Positions 1 to 7,478 of a DNA stretch of 12,889 bases are shown piece after piece. The position numbers were made by a program, and so were the translations under genes. The notes beneath the pieces are model-generated. The model saw nothing but the letters and a program-made list of their open reading frames with translations, was not told the DNA's origin and ran no database searches. Numbering within the stretch: position 1 is the stretch's first letter; every line of letters starts with the position of its first letter. This DNA is from Methylococcaceae bacterium (GTDB taxonomy: Bacteria > Pseudomonadota > Gammaproteobacteria > Methylococcales > Methylomonadaceae): NCBI GenBank assembly GCA_947505055.1, contig CANNLO010000103.1, positions 1 through 12,889 of the forward strand. The letters are read 5' to 3'.

Positions 1-293
1 CCGCAATAAAGCACAACATTGGCTGTTGCCACCCATGTGAAGGCAGGCACAATTACCTCATCACCCGGCCCGATGCCCATGGCTGCAAGAATAAGATGCA
101 AGCCGGTAGTGCAACTGGTTGTAGCCAGTGCGTGTTTGACCTGATGACGTTCGGCAAACGCCTTTTCAAAGGCCGCAACCTTGGGCCCTTGAGTTAGCCA
201 GCCCGAGGTGAGCGGTTCTCGCGTTGCCTGCCACTCTTCATCTCCTGTGCTGGGCAAGGAAATTTGGATTTGTCGTTTCATTATTTTATTCAT
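1..293 (-). CDS. DegT/DnrJ/EryC1/StrS sugar aminotransferase, N-terminal part
   Basis: This gene runs off the low-coordinate edge of the window, so only about 98 N-terminal residues are visible. Translation of the minus strand gives the typical opening of PLP-dependent nucleotide-sugar aminotransferases: ISLPSTGDEEW, then SGWLTQGPKVAAFEKAFAE, then ATTSCTTGLHL (phosphate-binding region), then GPGDEVIVPAFTWVATANVV. The PLP lysine lies beyond the edge. Two in-frame ATG codons are possible, at 293 and 281. Neither has a clear Shine-Dalgarno sequence; the 281 start fits the usual N-terminus of the family slightly better. The gene begins 13 bases after the upstream epimerase stop, so it is probably co-transcribed. 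It likely transfers an amino group to a keto sugar made by the neighbouring epimerases. It is a different protein from the WbpE-type aminotransferase elsewhere in the window. Confidence 0.9.
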   Translation of the reverse strand, partial: MNKIMKRQIQISLPSTGDEEWQATREPLTSGWLTQGPKVAAFEKAFAERHQVKHALATTSCTTGLHLILAAMGIGPGDEVIVPAFTWVATANVVLYC

Positions 294-306
294 ATTAAGA
301 CTGACA

Positions 307-1308
307 TCAAATCGGTAAACCCACGGCGCGGCGGCGAGCTTCCACCTCAGCCTTGTGATTAGCACGCCATTCGATAAGTTGTTTAAGTCCTTCACGGAGA
401 TCCAACTGTGCGGTAAAGCCAATTTCTGCACTCGCCAGCTTGGCACAACCAACGCGGTTGCGTACTAAAGTTGCTTGGCTACGCGGGGCAAAGTTGATTG
501 GTTTCTTGCAGCTGGTAATATCCAGAATTAGCTCAGCCAGTTCCTTGAGCGACGTGCGCTTGCCCGTACCCACATTATAATAACGGTCGCTTGCGTCTGC
601 CTTCATCGCACTGACATTGGCCATACCGCAATCCTCCACCGCCACAAAATCAAAAGCCTCGGAACCGTCACCCATGATAGTCGGGCCTTCACTCCGGTCG
701 ATGGCATCAAGCATCTTCATGATCACAGCGATGTATGCGCCGTGATAGTCCTGACGAGGCCCATAGACATTCATGTAGCGCAAGCCAACATAATCGAGCC
801 CATAACGATGATGAAAAGCCCGCAGCATGGCTTCACCTGCAATCTTGGTGGCTCCGTAGAAGTTCTTGTTGTTGAACGGATGATCTTCAGTCATCGGCTC
901 TTCTATCGCATCGCCGTAAACGGAGGCGGAAGAAGAATAGACCAGACGTTTAACGCCTTTTTTGACACAGGCTTCCATCACATTGAAAGTGCCACGTATA
1001 TTGACATCAAAGGCGCTACGCGGATATTCATGGCACTGTAGCAACCACAATGCCGCGAAATGAAAGACGCCATCGGCTCCTTCAAAAGCTGCTTCAAGTA
1101 TATCCGTTTGCATGACATCACCACCGACGTCAAAGATTTTAACGCGGGGATCTTTGAGTGCATTATTGAGATTTTCTACCCGGCCACGCACGAAGTTGTC
1201 ATAGATCAAAATCTCTTTGATATCTTCTTTCAATAAATGGTCAATAGTGTGAGAGCCGATGAGGCCAGCACCGCCGACGACAACTAATTTTTTACCCTTG
1301 ATATCCAT
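307..1308 (-). CDS. NAD-dependent nucleotide-sugar epimerase/dehydratase (extended SDR)
   Basis: The 333-residue product is an extended short-chain dehydrogenase of the GalE-like epimerase/dehydratase family. The Rossmann glycine motif GGAGLIGSH is at residues 12-20. The catalytic set is intact: Ser127 in VYSSSASVYG, then Tyr151 and Lys155 in YGATK. MNVYGPRQ at 179-186 is also typical. The length is normal. The ATG start is supported by an AGAGGA ribosome-binding site about 6 bases upstream. It overlaps the end of the LhgO-like gene by 17 bases, suggesting translational coupling. It probably acts on a UDP- or other NDP-sugar in the cytoplasm, with the aminotransferase that follows. Whether it is a 4-epimerase or a 4,6-dehydratase cannot be decided by eye. 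Confidence 0.92.
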   Translation of the reverse strand: MDIKGKKLVVVGGAGLIGSHTIDHLLKEDIKEILIYDNFVRGRVENLNNALKDPRVKIFDVGGDVMQTDILEAAFEGADGVFHFAALWLLQCHEYPRSAFDVNIRGTFNVMEACVKKGVKRLVYSSSASVYGDAIEEPMTEDHPFNNKNFYGATKIAGEAMLRAFHHRYGLDYVGLRYMNVYGPRQDYHGAYIAVIMKMLDAIDRSEGPTIMGDGSEAFDFVAVEDCGMANVSAMKADASDRYYNVGTGKRTSLKELAELILDITSCKKPINFAPRSQATLVRNRVGCAKLASAEIGFTAQLDLREGLKQLIEWRANHKAEVEARRRAVGLPI

Positions 1309-2518
1309 TCAGTTCCTCTTTTGAAAATTGATCAACAATGTAAGCTGCAAAAGCGAAAGCGCTGGTGAACGCTGGAGAAATCGCATTGAGCACATGTACC
1401 GAGTGCTTGCCATGCTCTACCACAAAATCCATTTCCAATAGTCCTTTGCGTGTATTTACCAACTGGGGCCTTATGCCAACCTTGGGTGTGGATATTATCC
1501 ATTCAGGCTCTAGTTTATCAACCAACTGACCAGCGGCGGCAAGAAAGTTTTGTTTGCGATAGTGTAGAATTTCGCCATGTACTAGATTTCTGAAATTCTG
1601 CGGGTTAGTCACGTAAAGTTTTATTAACTGCATGCCTGTCTTGAGGGTTTCAAAGGGTTTAGCACCGCTGAGCAACCCATAATTTTCCCTTCCGAACGCA
1701 GGGATGGCAGTAGGACCGATATACACCTCGTTGTTTATGTTACGTGTGAAGTGAATACCAAGGAAAGGCAATGCTGGGGTTGGCACTGGGTAGATACTAC
1801 CACGCACCAAATCAGCCATTTCAGGAACAAGTTTGTAGTAAAGTCCCTTGAAGGGCATCAACTGGTAATGCTTGCCTACGTCGGCAAGATGAGCAACCTG
1901 ATCGGCATAAGCGCCAGCGGCGTTGATGAGCAGGCCGTAGCTGTAGGTACCATTTTGGGTTGTGGCAGATCGTTTCTCGTCATCGATGCTTGTCAGCATT
2001 TGATCGGTGTCAATCTGCACACCCTGTTGCGTTAACTGTGTGCGTAAAGTTTCCAGCACACAGGGGCTGTCAATAACAGCAGTATCTTTACAGTAGATGC
2101 CGCCAAACTCGGCACGCGCGTGTGGTTCGATTTGGCGTATCTCGCCAGTATTGACCCTATGCGCACAAATACCATTGGTTTCGGCATTGGCTAGAAGCTT
2201 GTCGAGACCTTTGGCATTTTCCTCGGAAGTGGCTACGATGACTTTGCCGTCACGTCGCACAGGGATGCCATACTGCTCTGCATAGGCAAACATTGCATCA
2301 GCTCCCGCTTTGCACAGCTTGGCTTTAAGCGTACCTTCTGGATAGTAGATACCGGTATGTAACACGCCGCTGTTGCGTCCACTGGCATGAACACCAAGAC
2401 GTGATTCTTTCTCAAGAATTCTTATCTTTGCATTCGGTTCGCGGGACTTAATTTCCCTGGCAATAGATAGACCGACTATACCGGCACCGACGATTAAGTA
2501 ATCGCTGATTTCCTTCAT
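1292..2518 (-). CDS. lhgO: LhgO-like FAD-dependent oxidoreductase (L-2-hydroxyglutarate oxidase family)
   Basis: The 408-residue product belongs to the DAO superfamily of FAD oxidoreductases and has the length and layout of L-2-hydroxyglutarate oxidase (LhgO/YgaF). The dinucleotide-binding motif GAGIVG is at residues 11-16, with the ribose-binding acidic residue in ILEKE near residue 36. The family signature HASGRNSGVLHTGIYYP spans residues 44-60. INAAGAYAD and the C-terminal HVLNAISPAFTSAFAFA segment also fit FAD-binding regions of this family. In central metabolism the enzyme oxidises L-2-hydroxyglutarate to 2-oxoglutarate and feeds electrons to the membrane quinone pool. Here it sits between sugar epimerases, so its substrate may be different, for example a hydroxy acid or sugar acid in glycan synthesis; that is inference. 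The nearest Shine-Dalgarno-like AAGGA is about 14 bases upstream, which is rather far. Confidence 0.85.
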   Translation of the reverse strand: MKEISDYLIVGAGIVGLSIAREIKSREPNAKIRILEKESRLGVHASGRNSGVLHTGIYYPEGTLKAKLCKAGADAMFAYAEQYGIPVRRDGKVIVATSEENAKGLDKLLANAETNGICAHRVNTGEIRQIEPHARAEFGGIYCKDTAVIDSPCVLETLRTQLTQQGVQIDTDQMLTSIDDEKRSATTQNGTYSYGLLINAAGAYADQVAHLADVGKHYQLMPFKGLYYKLVPEMADLVRGSIYPVPTPALPFLGIHFTRNINNEVYIGPTAIPAFGRENYGLLSGAKPFETLKTGMQLIKLYVTNPQNFRNLVHGEILHYRKQNFLAAAGQLVDKLEPEWIISTPKVGIRPQLVNTRKGLLEMDFVVEHGKHSVHVLNAISPAFTSAFAFAAYIVDQFSKEELNGYQG

Positions 2519-2575
2519 ACGATTAATCTGAATCCTTAAAGCATGCGAAGGAAACCATCAAAGCAAGAAGCAACT

Positions 2576-3634
2576 TCATTGACCTACTTGGCTCATAAGC
2601 TTGTCATGCTTGGCGATGCTCTGATTAATCAGCTCCCTGTTTTCTTTTGTCCATTCCACGGTGCGGCGAACTCCCTCACGGATATCAACCTGCGCTGTAA
2701 AGCCGAGTTCTCGCTCTGCCTTCTCGGTGGAGGCAAATCGTTTGCCGGAGCGATCCCAGTCACGAGCCGGGCGCATATCCAATGGAGTTTTGTTATCAGT
2801 GTATTCGTTGATGAGTGTCGCCAACTCAAGGATGCTGGTTTCTCGCCCGGTAGCCAAGTTGTAAACACCACCAGCTAAGCCTTTAAGCGCACAAGCCATT
2901 AGGCCTCGTGCCATATCTTCCACGAAAATGAAATCGCGGCTGGCGTTTCCGCCGTTGTCCAATGGCAAAGCTTCGCCTTGTAAAGACCGCCAGATGAATG
3001 TTGGGGTGACATTGCGCCATACGGTGTGCACCGTACCGCGCCATTGACCTGCACCCAGAATTTCTCGCGGGCCGTACACATTGGAGAACCGTGCTTTAAC
3101 AAATGGCAGTTGGTGTTGTTGAAAGTAGTAGTTGCCGTACAACTCGCCAATAATTTTAGATATTGAGTATGGGCTATCATGATACAGCGTCACTGGTTGT
3201 TCTTCGGTAGTCGCTGTCGGAGCATCGTAGGTCTTTTCAGCAACGGCGCAGGCGGCAGCGGCATAAACCACTTTTTTCAACGACTTGATTTCTTTCAGTC
3301 GCTCAAACAGCTTAAGCGAGGTCAGTGTGTTGTTATCGTGATCGGCGATTGGATCAGCGATGGAGGACTGGTTGCCATGGTAGCAGGCTAGATGAAAAGC
3401 AAAATCCAAGTCCTCCGGCAATGCCGCAAGAATTTTGTCTTCTGTAGTGGAGCCGAATACGAACCGGACACGAGGGTCAGATGGAATATTGGCAACATCA
3501 GAAGACAGCAGATTATCCACTACGATAATTTCGAGTGGAGACTGTTCGAGAATTTGATGCACCAGATTGCTGCCTACAAAGCCAGCGCCTCCAACAACAA
3601 GCACGCGAGCGCCATAAAAACTTTGCTTATTCAT
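2576..3634 (-). CDS. NAD-dependent epimerase/dehydratase (extended SDR) without the usual catalytic Ser/Thr
   Basis: The 352-residue product is an extended SDR sugar-nucleotide enzyme. The NAD motif GGAGFVGSN is at residues 15-23. The Tyr-Lys pair is present in YSISK (Tyr156, Lys160), and FSNVYGPRE follows at 183-191. Where most relatives have VYSSSA, this protein reads VYAAAACAVAEKTY, placing Ala127 at the position of the active-site Ser/Thr. A long insert rich in Thr and Glu (about 135-150) precedes the Tyr, and residues 196-216 (QWRGTVHTVWRNV and following) form a distinctive family segment. The start has an AAGGA sequence about 11 bases upstream. The gene lies 24 bases after the transglutaminase-like gene and 57 bases before the LhgO-like gene. 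The exact reaction is unknown; it probably works in the same module as the other epimerase and the aminotransferase downstream. Confidence 0.88.
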   Translation of the reverse strand: MNKQSFYGARVLVVGGAGFVGSNLVHQILEQSPLEIIVVDNLLSSDVANIPSDPRVRFVFGSTTEDKILAALPEDLDFAFHLACYHGNQSSIADPIADHDNNTLTSLKLFERLKEIKSLKKVVYAAAACAVAEKTYDAPTATTEEQPVTLYHDSPYSISKIIGELYGNYYFQQHQLPFVKARFSNVYGPREILGAGQWRGTVHTVWRNVTPTFIWRSLQGEALPLDNGGNASRDFIFVEDMARGLMACALKGLAGGVYNLATGRETSILELATLINEYTDNKTPLDMRPARDWDRSGKRFASTEKAERELGFTAQVDIREGVRRTVEWTKENRELINQSIAKHDKLMSQVGQ

Positions 3635-3658
3635 TATTCAAAATTTCCTTGATAATGG

Positions 3659-4486
3659 CTATTCAGTCTGAACTTGAACAGACGATTTAATGCGATAAAT
3701 AACATGTTCCGGTCGAACAGCTCCAAGACGTAATGCGCCTCGGACTTTTCTCCTAAATATCTCAACACTCTCATCTGTATCAGTATAAAAATCATAAATG
3801 CTGTAGGTACTCACAAGCTGCCCGGCTAACACATCTTCCAATCCTGCAAACACAATAGTGGCGGTAGTCCCATCAAGAAGTATTTGCACTCCCTCTCTTT
3901 GGTAAGAAACGATAGCATGATTTCCTATAGAACCACCATCAAGCCCTACTCTTTCTATTGTTACACCGCTTGATCCATACAGTTTTATTTGTTCTGCAAC
4001 AAAAGTAGATTGTTGAGCACAATTAAGGTATTTAGAAACCAAGATTTCTTTTAATGTACTTGCACTAGAATTCCCATAAGGTGCTAGTTTGTTTGCAACG
4101 ATAGTTGTATATATCGCAAATAAATCATCATGATTAAGATGAAATCTATCGATAGGAAGAGCTTTAATCAATTCTTGTTCACACAGAAGAAAAGCTTCCT
4201 TAATTTGCAAGCCCGTCGATTTTATTTTCGGGATTTGCTCGTTGATACACGGAGTCTGAATTCGACTTGGCCCATAGGACATTTCAAATTCTTCCTTATT
4301 AAATATTTTTGAAACGTAGTCCTTATCAAGAGTTGTCCGTTGGATGGATTGGTAACGCTCCAAAACTTCGATTCTGGAATTAATTTGGAACAATTCATGC
4401 TCTGAGATACTTAGCAACGCGAAAATTAAAACAAAGGAAAGTGACCACCAGATATATTTTCTGGTGGGTGCTCGAATTTTCATCAT
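3659..4486 (-). CDS. Membrane-anchored transglutaminase-like protein, function unknown
   Basis: The 275-residue product has a short basic N-terminus followed by one hydrophobic segment (about residues 11-27, YIWWSLSFVLIFALLSI). This suggests an inner-membrane anchor with the rest in the periplasm. The remainder carries a spaced set of residues like the transglutaminase/papain-like triad: Cys156 in YLNCAQQSTFVAEQIKLYG, His190 in IGNHAIVSY, and Asp205 in ILLDGTTAT. This order and context match the transglutaminase-like core fold by eye; no close family is recognised. The gene starts in an ATGA overlap with the preceding epimerase (a second ATG follows immediately at 4483), so translation is probably coupled. 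It is visibly richer in A+T than its neighbours, which hints at separate acquisition. A role in modifying or attaching the glycan, or in processing a surface protein, is possible but unproven. Confidence 0.75.
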   Translation of the reverse strand: MMKIRAPTRKYIWWSLSFVLIFALLSISEHELFQINSRIEVLERYQSIQRTTLDKDYVSKIFNKEEFEMSYGPSRIQTPCINEQIPKIKSTGLQIKEAFLLCEQELIKALPIDRFHLNHDDLFAIYTTIVANKLAPYGNSSASTLKEILVSKYLNCAQQSTFVAEQIKLYGSSGVTIERVGLDGGSIGNHAIVSYQREGVQILLDGTTATIVFAGLEDVLAGQLVSTYSIYDFYTDTDESVEIFRRKVRGALRLGAVRPEHVIYRIKSSVQVQTE

Positions 4487-5415
4487 ACTAAATTGGTTGA
4501 CTTAAGATGTGAAAAAACATCTGTGACGCCGTGTTCGTCATACCAAGCCAATTGGCGTCTTATGATCTCCGAAAATTCAACTTGAGCTTTCCAGCCGAAA
4601 GCACGAAATGTCTCGGAGGCATCCAGTGAAACAAAAGGCACGTCATCAGCCTCTGGCGGAACAATAGGCGCTTCTTTGGTACCCAGTCCAAGGTAGTCGG
4701 TGACAAAGTCAAAAATTTCCTTGATAGAGTGAGCCTCGCCGCTGGCAATATTAAATATGCCAGTAGGGGCATCTGCTTTAATGGCGATGTCCATGAAAGC
4801 AATGAAGTCACTCATGTCGAGAAAATCACGTGAAGTATCCGAGCAAAAGCAGTTCTGGCCCGCTTTCAAGCGTTTATAAAAAGTCGGAATAGGGCCGATG
4901 GCAAGGCGTGGGCCGGTAACATTGGCAATACGTATCGTAAGCGTAGGCACGCCGGAGAGCATCATAAATTGCTCGCCAGCCGTTTTGGTGATGCCATAAC
5001 TTGTAAAGGGTGCTGTCGGATGGCTGACTGGAATCGGCAATTGCTGCGGGCGACCGTAGCATAATGCAGTCTGAAAATTTATTAATCTCAGCACGCCGTG
5101 GGCATTGGCTGCGCGTGCTACATGTACGCTGCCAATCACGTTGGTTTTTGAGTCTTCCACCCAATCATCGGGATCTTTATATGCGGCCGCTGCATGTATA
5201 ACAACTTCTGGTTTGAAAGTCTTGAAGCACTCATTTACAAATTCTTCATCGGCAATGGTACCTTCTTTTACAGACAGCCCCTTTACTTCAGGCACGACTT
5301 CACGCTTGCCCGTTGCAAAATTATCGATCACAAGAATTTCATGGCCTTGCGGCAACCAGTGCTCAATCAGATTTGACCCCAGACAGCCCGCGCCGCCGGT
5401 TATTAATATACGCAT
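4483..5415 (-). CDS. NAD-dependent nucleotide-sugar epimerase, second of a tandem pair
   Basis: The 310-residue product is an extended SDR epimerase. The NAD motif GGAGCLGS is at residues 7-14. The catalytic candidates are Thr116 (in FQTALCYG), Tyr140 and Lys144 (SYGITK). It shares the unusual blocks YKDPDDW (79-85) and FQTALCYG (114-121) with the gene just upstream, at identical residue positions, so the two are paralogues. An AAGAAGGG ribosome-binding site lies about 6 bases before the ATG, and only 11 bases separate it from the upstream stop. Its position after the five UDP-ManNAc3NAcA genes suggests it acts on UDP-diacetamido-uronic acids or their precursors, as proposed for the WbmF/WbmG-type epimerases of Bordetella O-antigen clusters. 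Family membership is seen in the sequence; the substrate is inferred. Confidence 0.9.
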   Translation of the reverse strand: MRILITGGAGCLGSNLIEHWLPQGHEILVIDNFATGKREVVPEVKGLSVKEGTIADEEFVNECFKTFKPEVVIHAAAAYKDPDDWVEDSKTNVIGSVHVARAANAHGVLRLINFQTALCYGRPQQLPIPVSHPTAPFTSYGITKTAGEQFMMLSGVPTLTIRIANVTGPRLAIGPIPTFYKRLKAGQNCFCSDTSRDFLDMSDFIAFMDIAIKADAPTGIFNIASGEAHSIKEIFDFVTDYLGLGTKEAPIVPPEADDVPFVSLDASETFRAFGWKAQVEFSEIIRRQLAWYDEHGVTDVFSHLKSTNLV

Positions 5416-5426
5416 ACTTGCCCTTC

Positions 5427-6362
5427 TTACTTTCGTTCCTGACGTAAATGGGTATATTCACCCAAAGTGCCGTGTATTTTGTAGTAATCAATAGCCGTTG
5501 AGACGGTTTCTTGTAACGGAGTGAACTCGATGTTGCCGAAATCTTCAAACGTACGAGATGGATCCAAAAGAATGGAAGCAACATCATCCGGCCCCAGTTC
5601 TTTTACTTCTGCGTCAGGCTTGCCGGGGACATCCATCGCATTTACCACTGCATCGTACAATTCTTGAATGGCTATATCAGTACCTGAGGAAAAGTGATAG
5701 GCTCCATGCCCTTCGCCATCGCAGGCTTTTAAAACTACACGTGCGAGGTCTTTGACAAATACGAAATCACGGCGTGCTTTGGTTACAAAGCATTGCTTGC
5801 CGTCTTTTAGGCGCTGATAAAAAATAGGTAGTGGACCAGCAACATTACGTGGTCCAATGACATTAGCAAGTCTAAACGTCACATAATCGATACCAGAAAG
5901 CTCGATATAGTATTCATTAGTAGTTTTGGTAATCGCGTAACTACTGCTACCAGGAAAGCGAGGATGATCTAAGCCAATAGGTTGCTGTAACGGTTTTAAA
6001 CCATAGCACAAGGCGGTCTGGAAATAGACAAAGCGCTTGACTCCAAACTTTTTGGCGGCATCAACGATATTTGATCCGCCCACGCAGTTTGTTAGCGTGT
6101 CGTTATACCAATCGTCAGGATCTTTGTAAGAAGCGGCTGTGTGGACAATCGCATCCGGCCTAAAATCACCCATCAACTTATCCACCAACTGCTTATCAGC
6201 GATGGTATCGATTACTACTGTCAGATTAGGATGATCGTCAAGATGCTCACGTCGACCAGTCGCCAGGTTATCGATAGCAATGACCTGATCACCCCGTTCA
6301 AGACACATTTCAACTACATGCGAACCAATTTGACCCAAGCCACCGGTAACAAATACCTTCAT
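5427..6362 (-). CDS. NAD-dependent nucleotide-sugar epimerase, first of a tandem pair
   Basis: The 311-residue product is an extended SDR epimerase. The NAD motif GGLGQIGSH is at residues 7-15. The catalytic candidates are Thr116 (FQTALCYG), Tyr142 and Lys146 (SYAITK). The block YKDPDDW at 79-85 and RRDFVFVKDLARV at 197-209 are further family landmarks. It is a paralogue of the next gene; both have Thr where most relatives carry Ser. The ATG is preceded by AAAGGAAATAG, a good ribosome-binding site, 33 bases after the WbpI-like gene. A role in C4 or C5 epimerisation of a UDP-diacetamido-uronic acid, as suggested for Bordetella wbm-type enzymes, is the best guess from context. A UDP-hexose epimerase acting in another branch cannot be excluded. 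Confidence 0.9.
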   Translation of the reverse strand: MKVFVTGGLGQIGSHVVEMCLERGDQVIAIDNLATGRREHLDDHPNLTVVIDTIADKQLVDKLMGDFRPDAIVHTAASYKDPDDWYNDTLTNCVGGSNIVDAAKKFGVKRFVYFQTALCYGLKPLQQPIGLDHPRFPGSSSYAITKTTNEYYIELSGIDYVTFRLANVIGPRNVAGPLPIFYQRLKDGKQCFVTKARRDFVFVKDLARVVLKACDGEGHGAYHFSSGTDIAIQELYDAVVNAMDVPGKPDAEVKELGPDDVASILLDPSRTFEDFGNIEFTPLQETVSTAIDYYKIHGTLGEYTHLRQERK

Positions 6363-6395
6363 TAGTCTATTTCCTTTAATTTATTAAATTCGTAA

Positions 6396-7478
6396 TTATA
6401 CAGCAAACAATTTCGCTACTATGCTTTGTGCTGCCATTCCATCGCCATAAGGATTAGCTGCATTCACTGGCTCATTTTTCATTATGTCCGACATTGCTGA
6501 CAAAATGGCTTGCTCAGATGCACCGACCAATTGATTCCTACCCAGCTCAACAGTTTCTACCCACTCTGTTTCATCGCGCATGGTTAAGCAAGGCACACCA
6601 TAGAAAAAGGCTTCCTTTTGCACACCACCAGAATCAGTAAGAATGACTTTGGCCGCTTGTTCCAATGCCACCATATCCAAGAACGATAGTGGTTCAACAA
6701 CTATCACGGCATCAAGATAATGCTTAAGTCTATAATCGTTAATGAGCTTGCTGGTACGAGGATGTAACGGAAAAACGACTGGCAAAGTGCTGGCTATGTT
6801 TGCCAGTGCTTTCACAATTTCGCTTAGCCGTTTAGGGTCATCGGTGTTTTCGGCACGATGGCAGGTGGCCAATATAAAATTACCTTCTGTTAGCTTAAGA
6901 TCATTCAGAATAATGCTTTGCTGTTTGGCGCGGTCACGACAAAACAACGCCACATCATACATGACATCGCCAACATTATAGACACCGCTGCTTATACCAT
7001 CGGCTTTTAGATTGTTAACAGCCGTTTCGGTTGGGCAAAACAGTAAGCTTGAAACGCGGTCAGCGAGGATGCGGTTGATCTCTTCCGGCATGCGCATATT
7101 GAAAGAACGCAGTCCCGCTTCAACATGGGCAACGGGGATATGCAATTTGGCCGCTGCCAATGCGCCGGCGAGGGTCGAGTTGGTATCCCCGTAAATTAAC
7201 AGCCAATCGGGCTTTTCTTGTAACAACACCTTCTCAACAGCCTCAAGCATTCGGCCAGTCATCGCACCGTGTTGCCCGCCGGAAATTTCAAGATTGTACT
7301 TGGGCTTCGGGATGTCCAGCTCATCGAAGAACACTTTCGACATATTTTCGTCGTAGTGTTGGCCGGTATGAACCAGCACTTCTTCTATTTTTCCTGCATA
7401 GTCGTCACGAATCACCCGTGATACCGCTGAAGCCTTAATAAACTGGGGACGAGCGCCGACTACGGTAACAATCTTCAT
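6396..7478 (-). CDS. wbpI: UDP-GlcNAc 2-epimerase family, WbpI-like (UDP-GlcNAc3NAcA 2-epimerase)
   Basis: The 360-residue product is a non-hydrolysing UDP-N-acetylglucosamine 2-epimerase family member (WecB/WbpI). Landmarks are GARPQFIKA (8-16), HTGQHYDENMSKVFF (37-51), YGDTNSTLAG (96-105), HVEAGLRSF (118-126), MPEEINR (130-136), CHRAEN (206-211), PLHPRTS (237-243) and TDSGGVQKEA (281-290). The family acid/base and substrate-binding residues Asp98, Glu120, Glu133, His207 and Glu289 appear present. HYDENMSKVFFDEL is typical of the WbpI branch rather than of WecB (UDP-ManNAc formation). With wbpA, B, D and E all upstream, the likely reaction is UDP-GlcNAc(3NAc)A to UDP-ManNAc(3NAc)A, the last step of the pathway. 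It starts in an ATGA overlap with the PIN-WbpE fusion gene, so the two are probably translationally coupled. Confidence 0.9.
   Translation of the reverse strand: MKIVTVVGARPQFIKASAVSRVIRDDYAGKIEEVLVHTGQHYDENMSKVFFDELDIPKPKYNLEISGGQHGAMTGRMLEAVEKVLLQEKPDWLLIYGDTNSTLAGALAAAKLHIPVAHVEAGLRSFNMRMPEEINRILADRVSSLLFCPTETAVNNLKADGISSGVYNVGDVMYDVALFCRDRAKQQSIILNDLKLTEGNFILATCHRAENTDDPKRLSEIVKALANIASTLPVVFPLHPRTSKLINDYRLKHYLDAVIVVEPLSFLDMVALEQAAKVILTDSGGVQKEAFFYGVPCLTMRDETEWVETVELGRNQLVGASEQAILSAMSDIMKNEPVNAANPYGDGMAAQSIVAKLFAV

Noticed and set aside
2543..2878. Plus-strand open frame of 111 codons, and similar plus-strand frames across the window
   Set aside because: They lie opposite well-conserved minus-strand enzymes, show no recognisable motifs and are explained as shadows of the coding frames.
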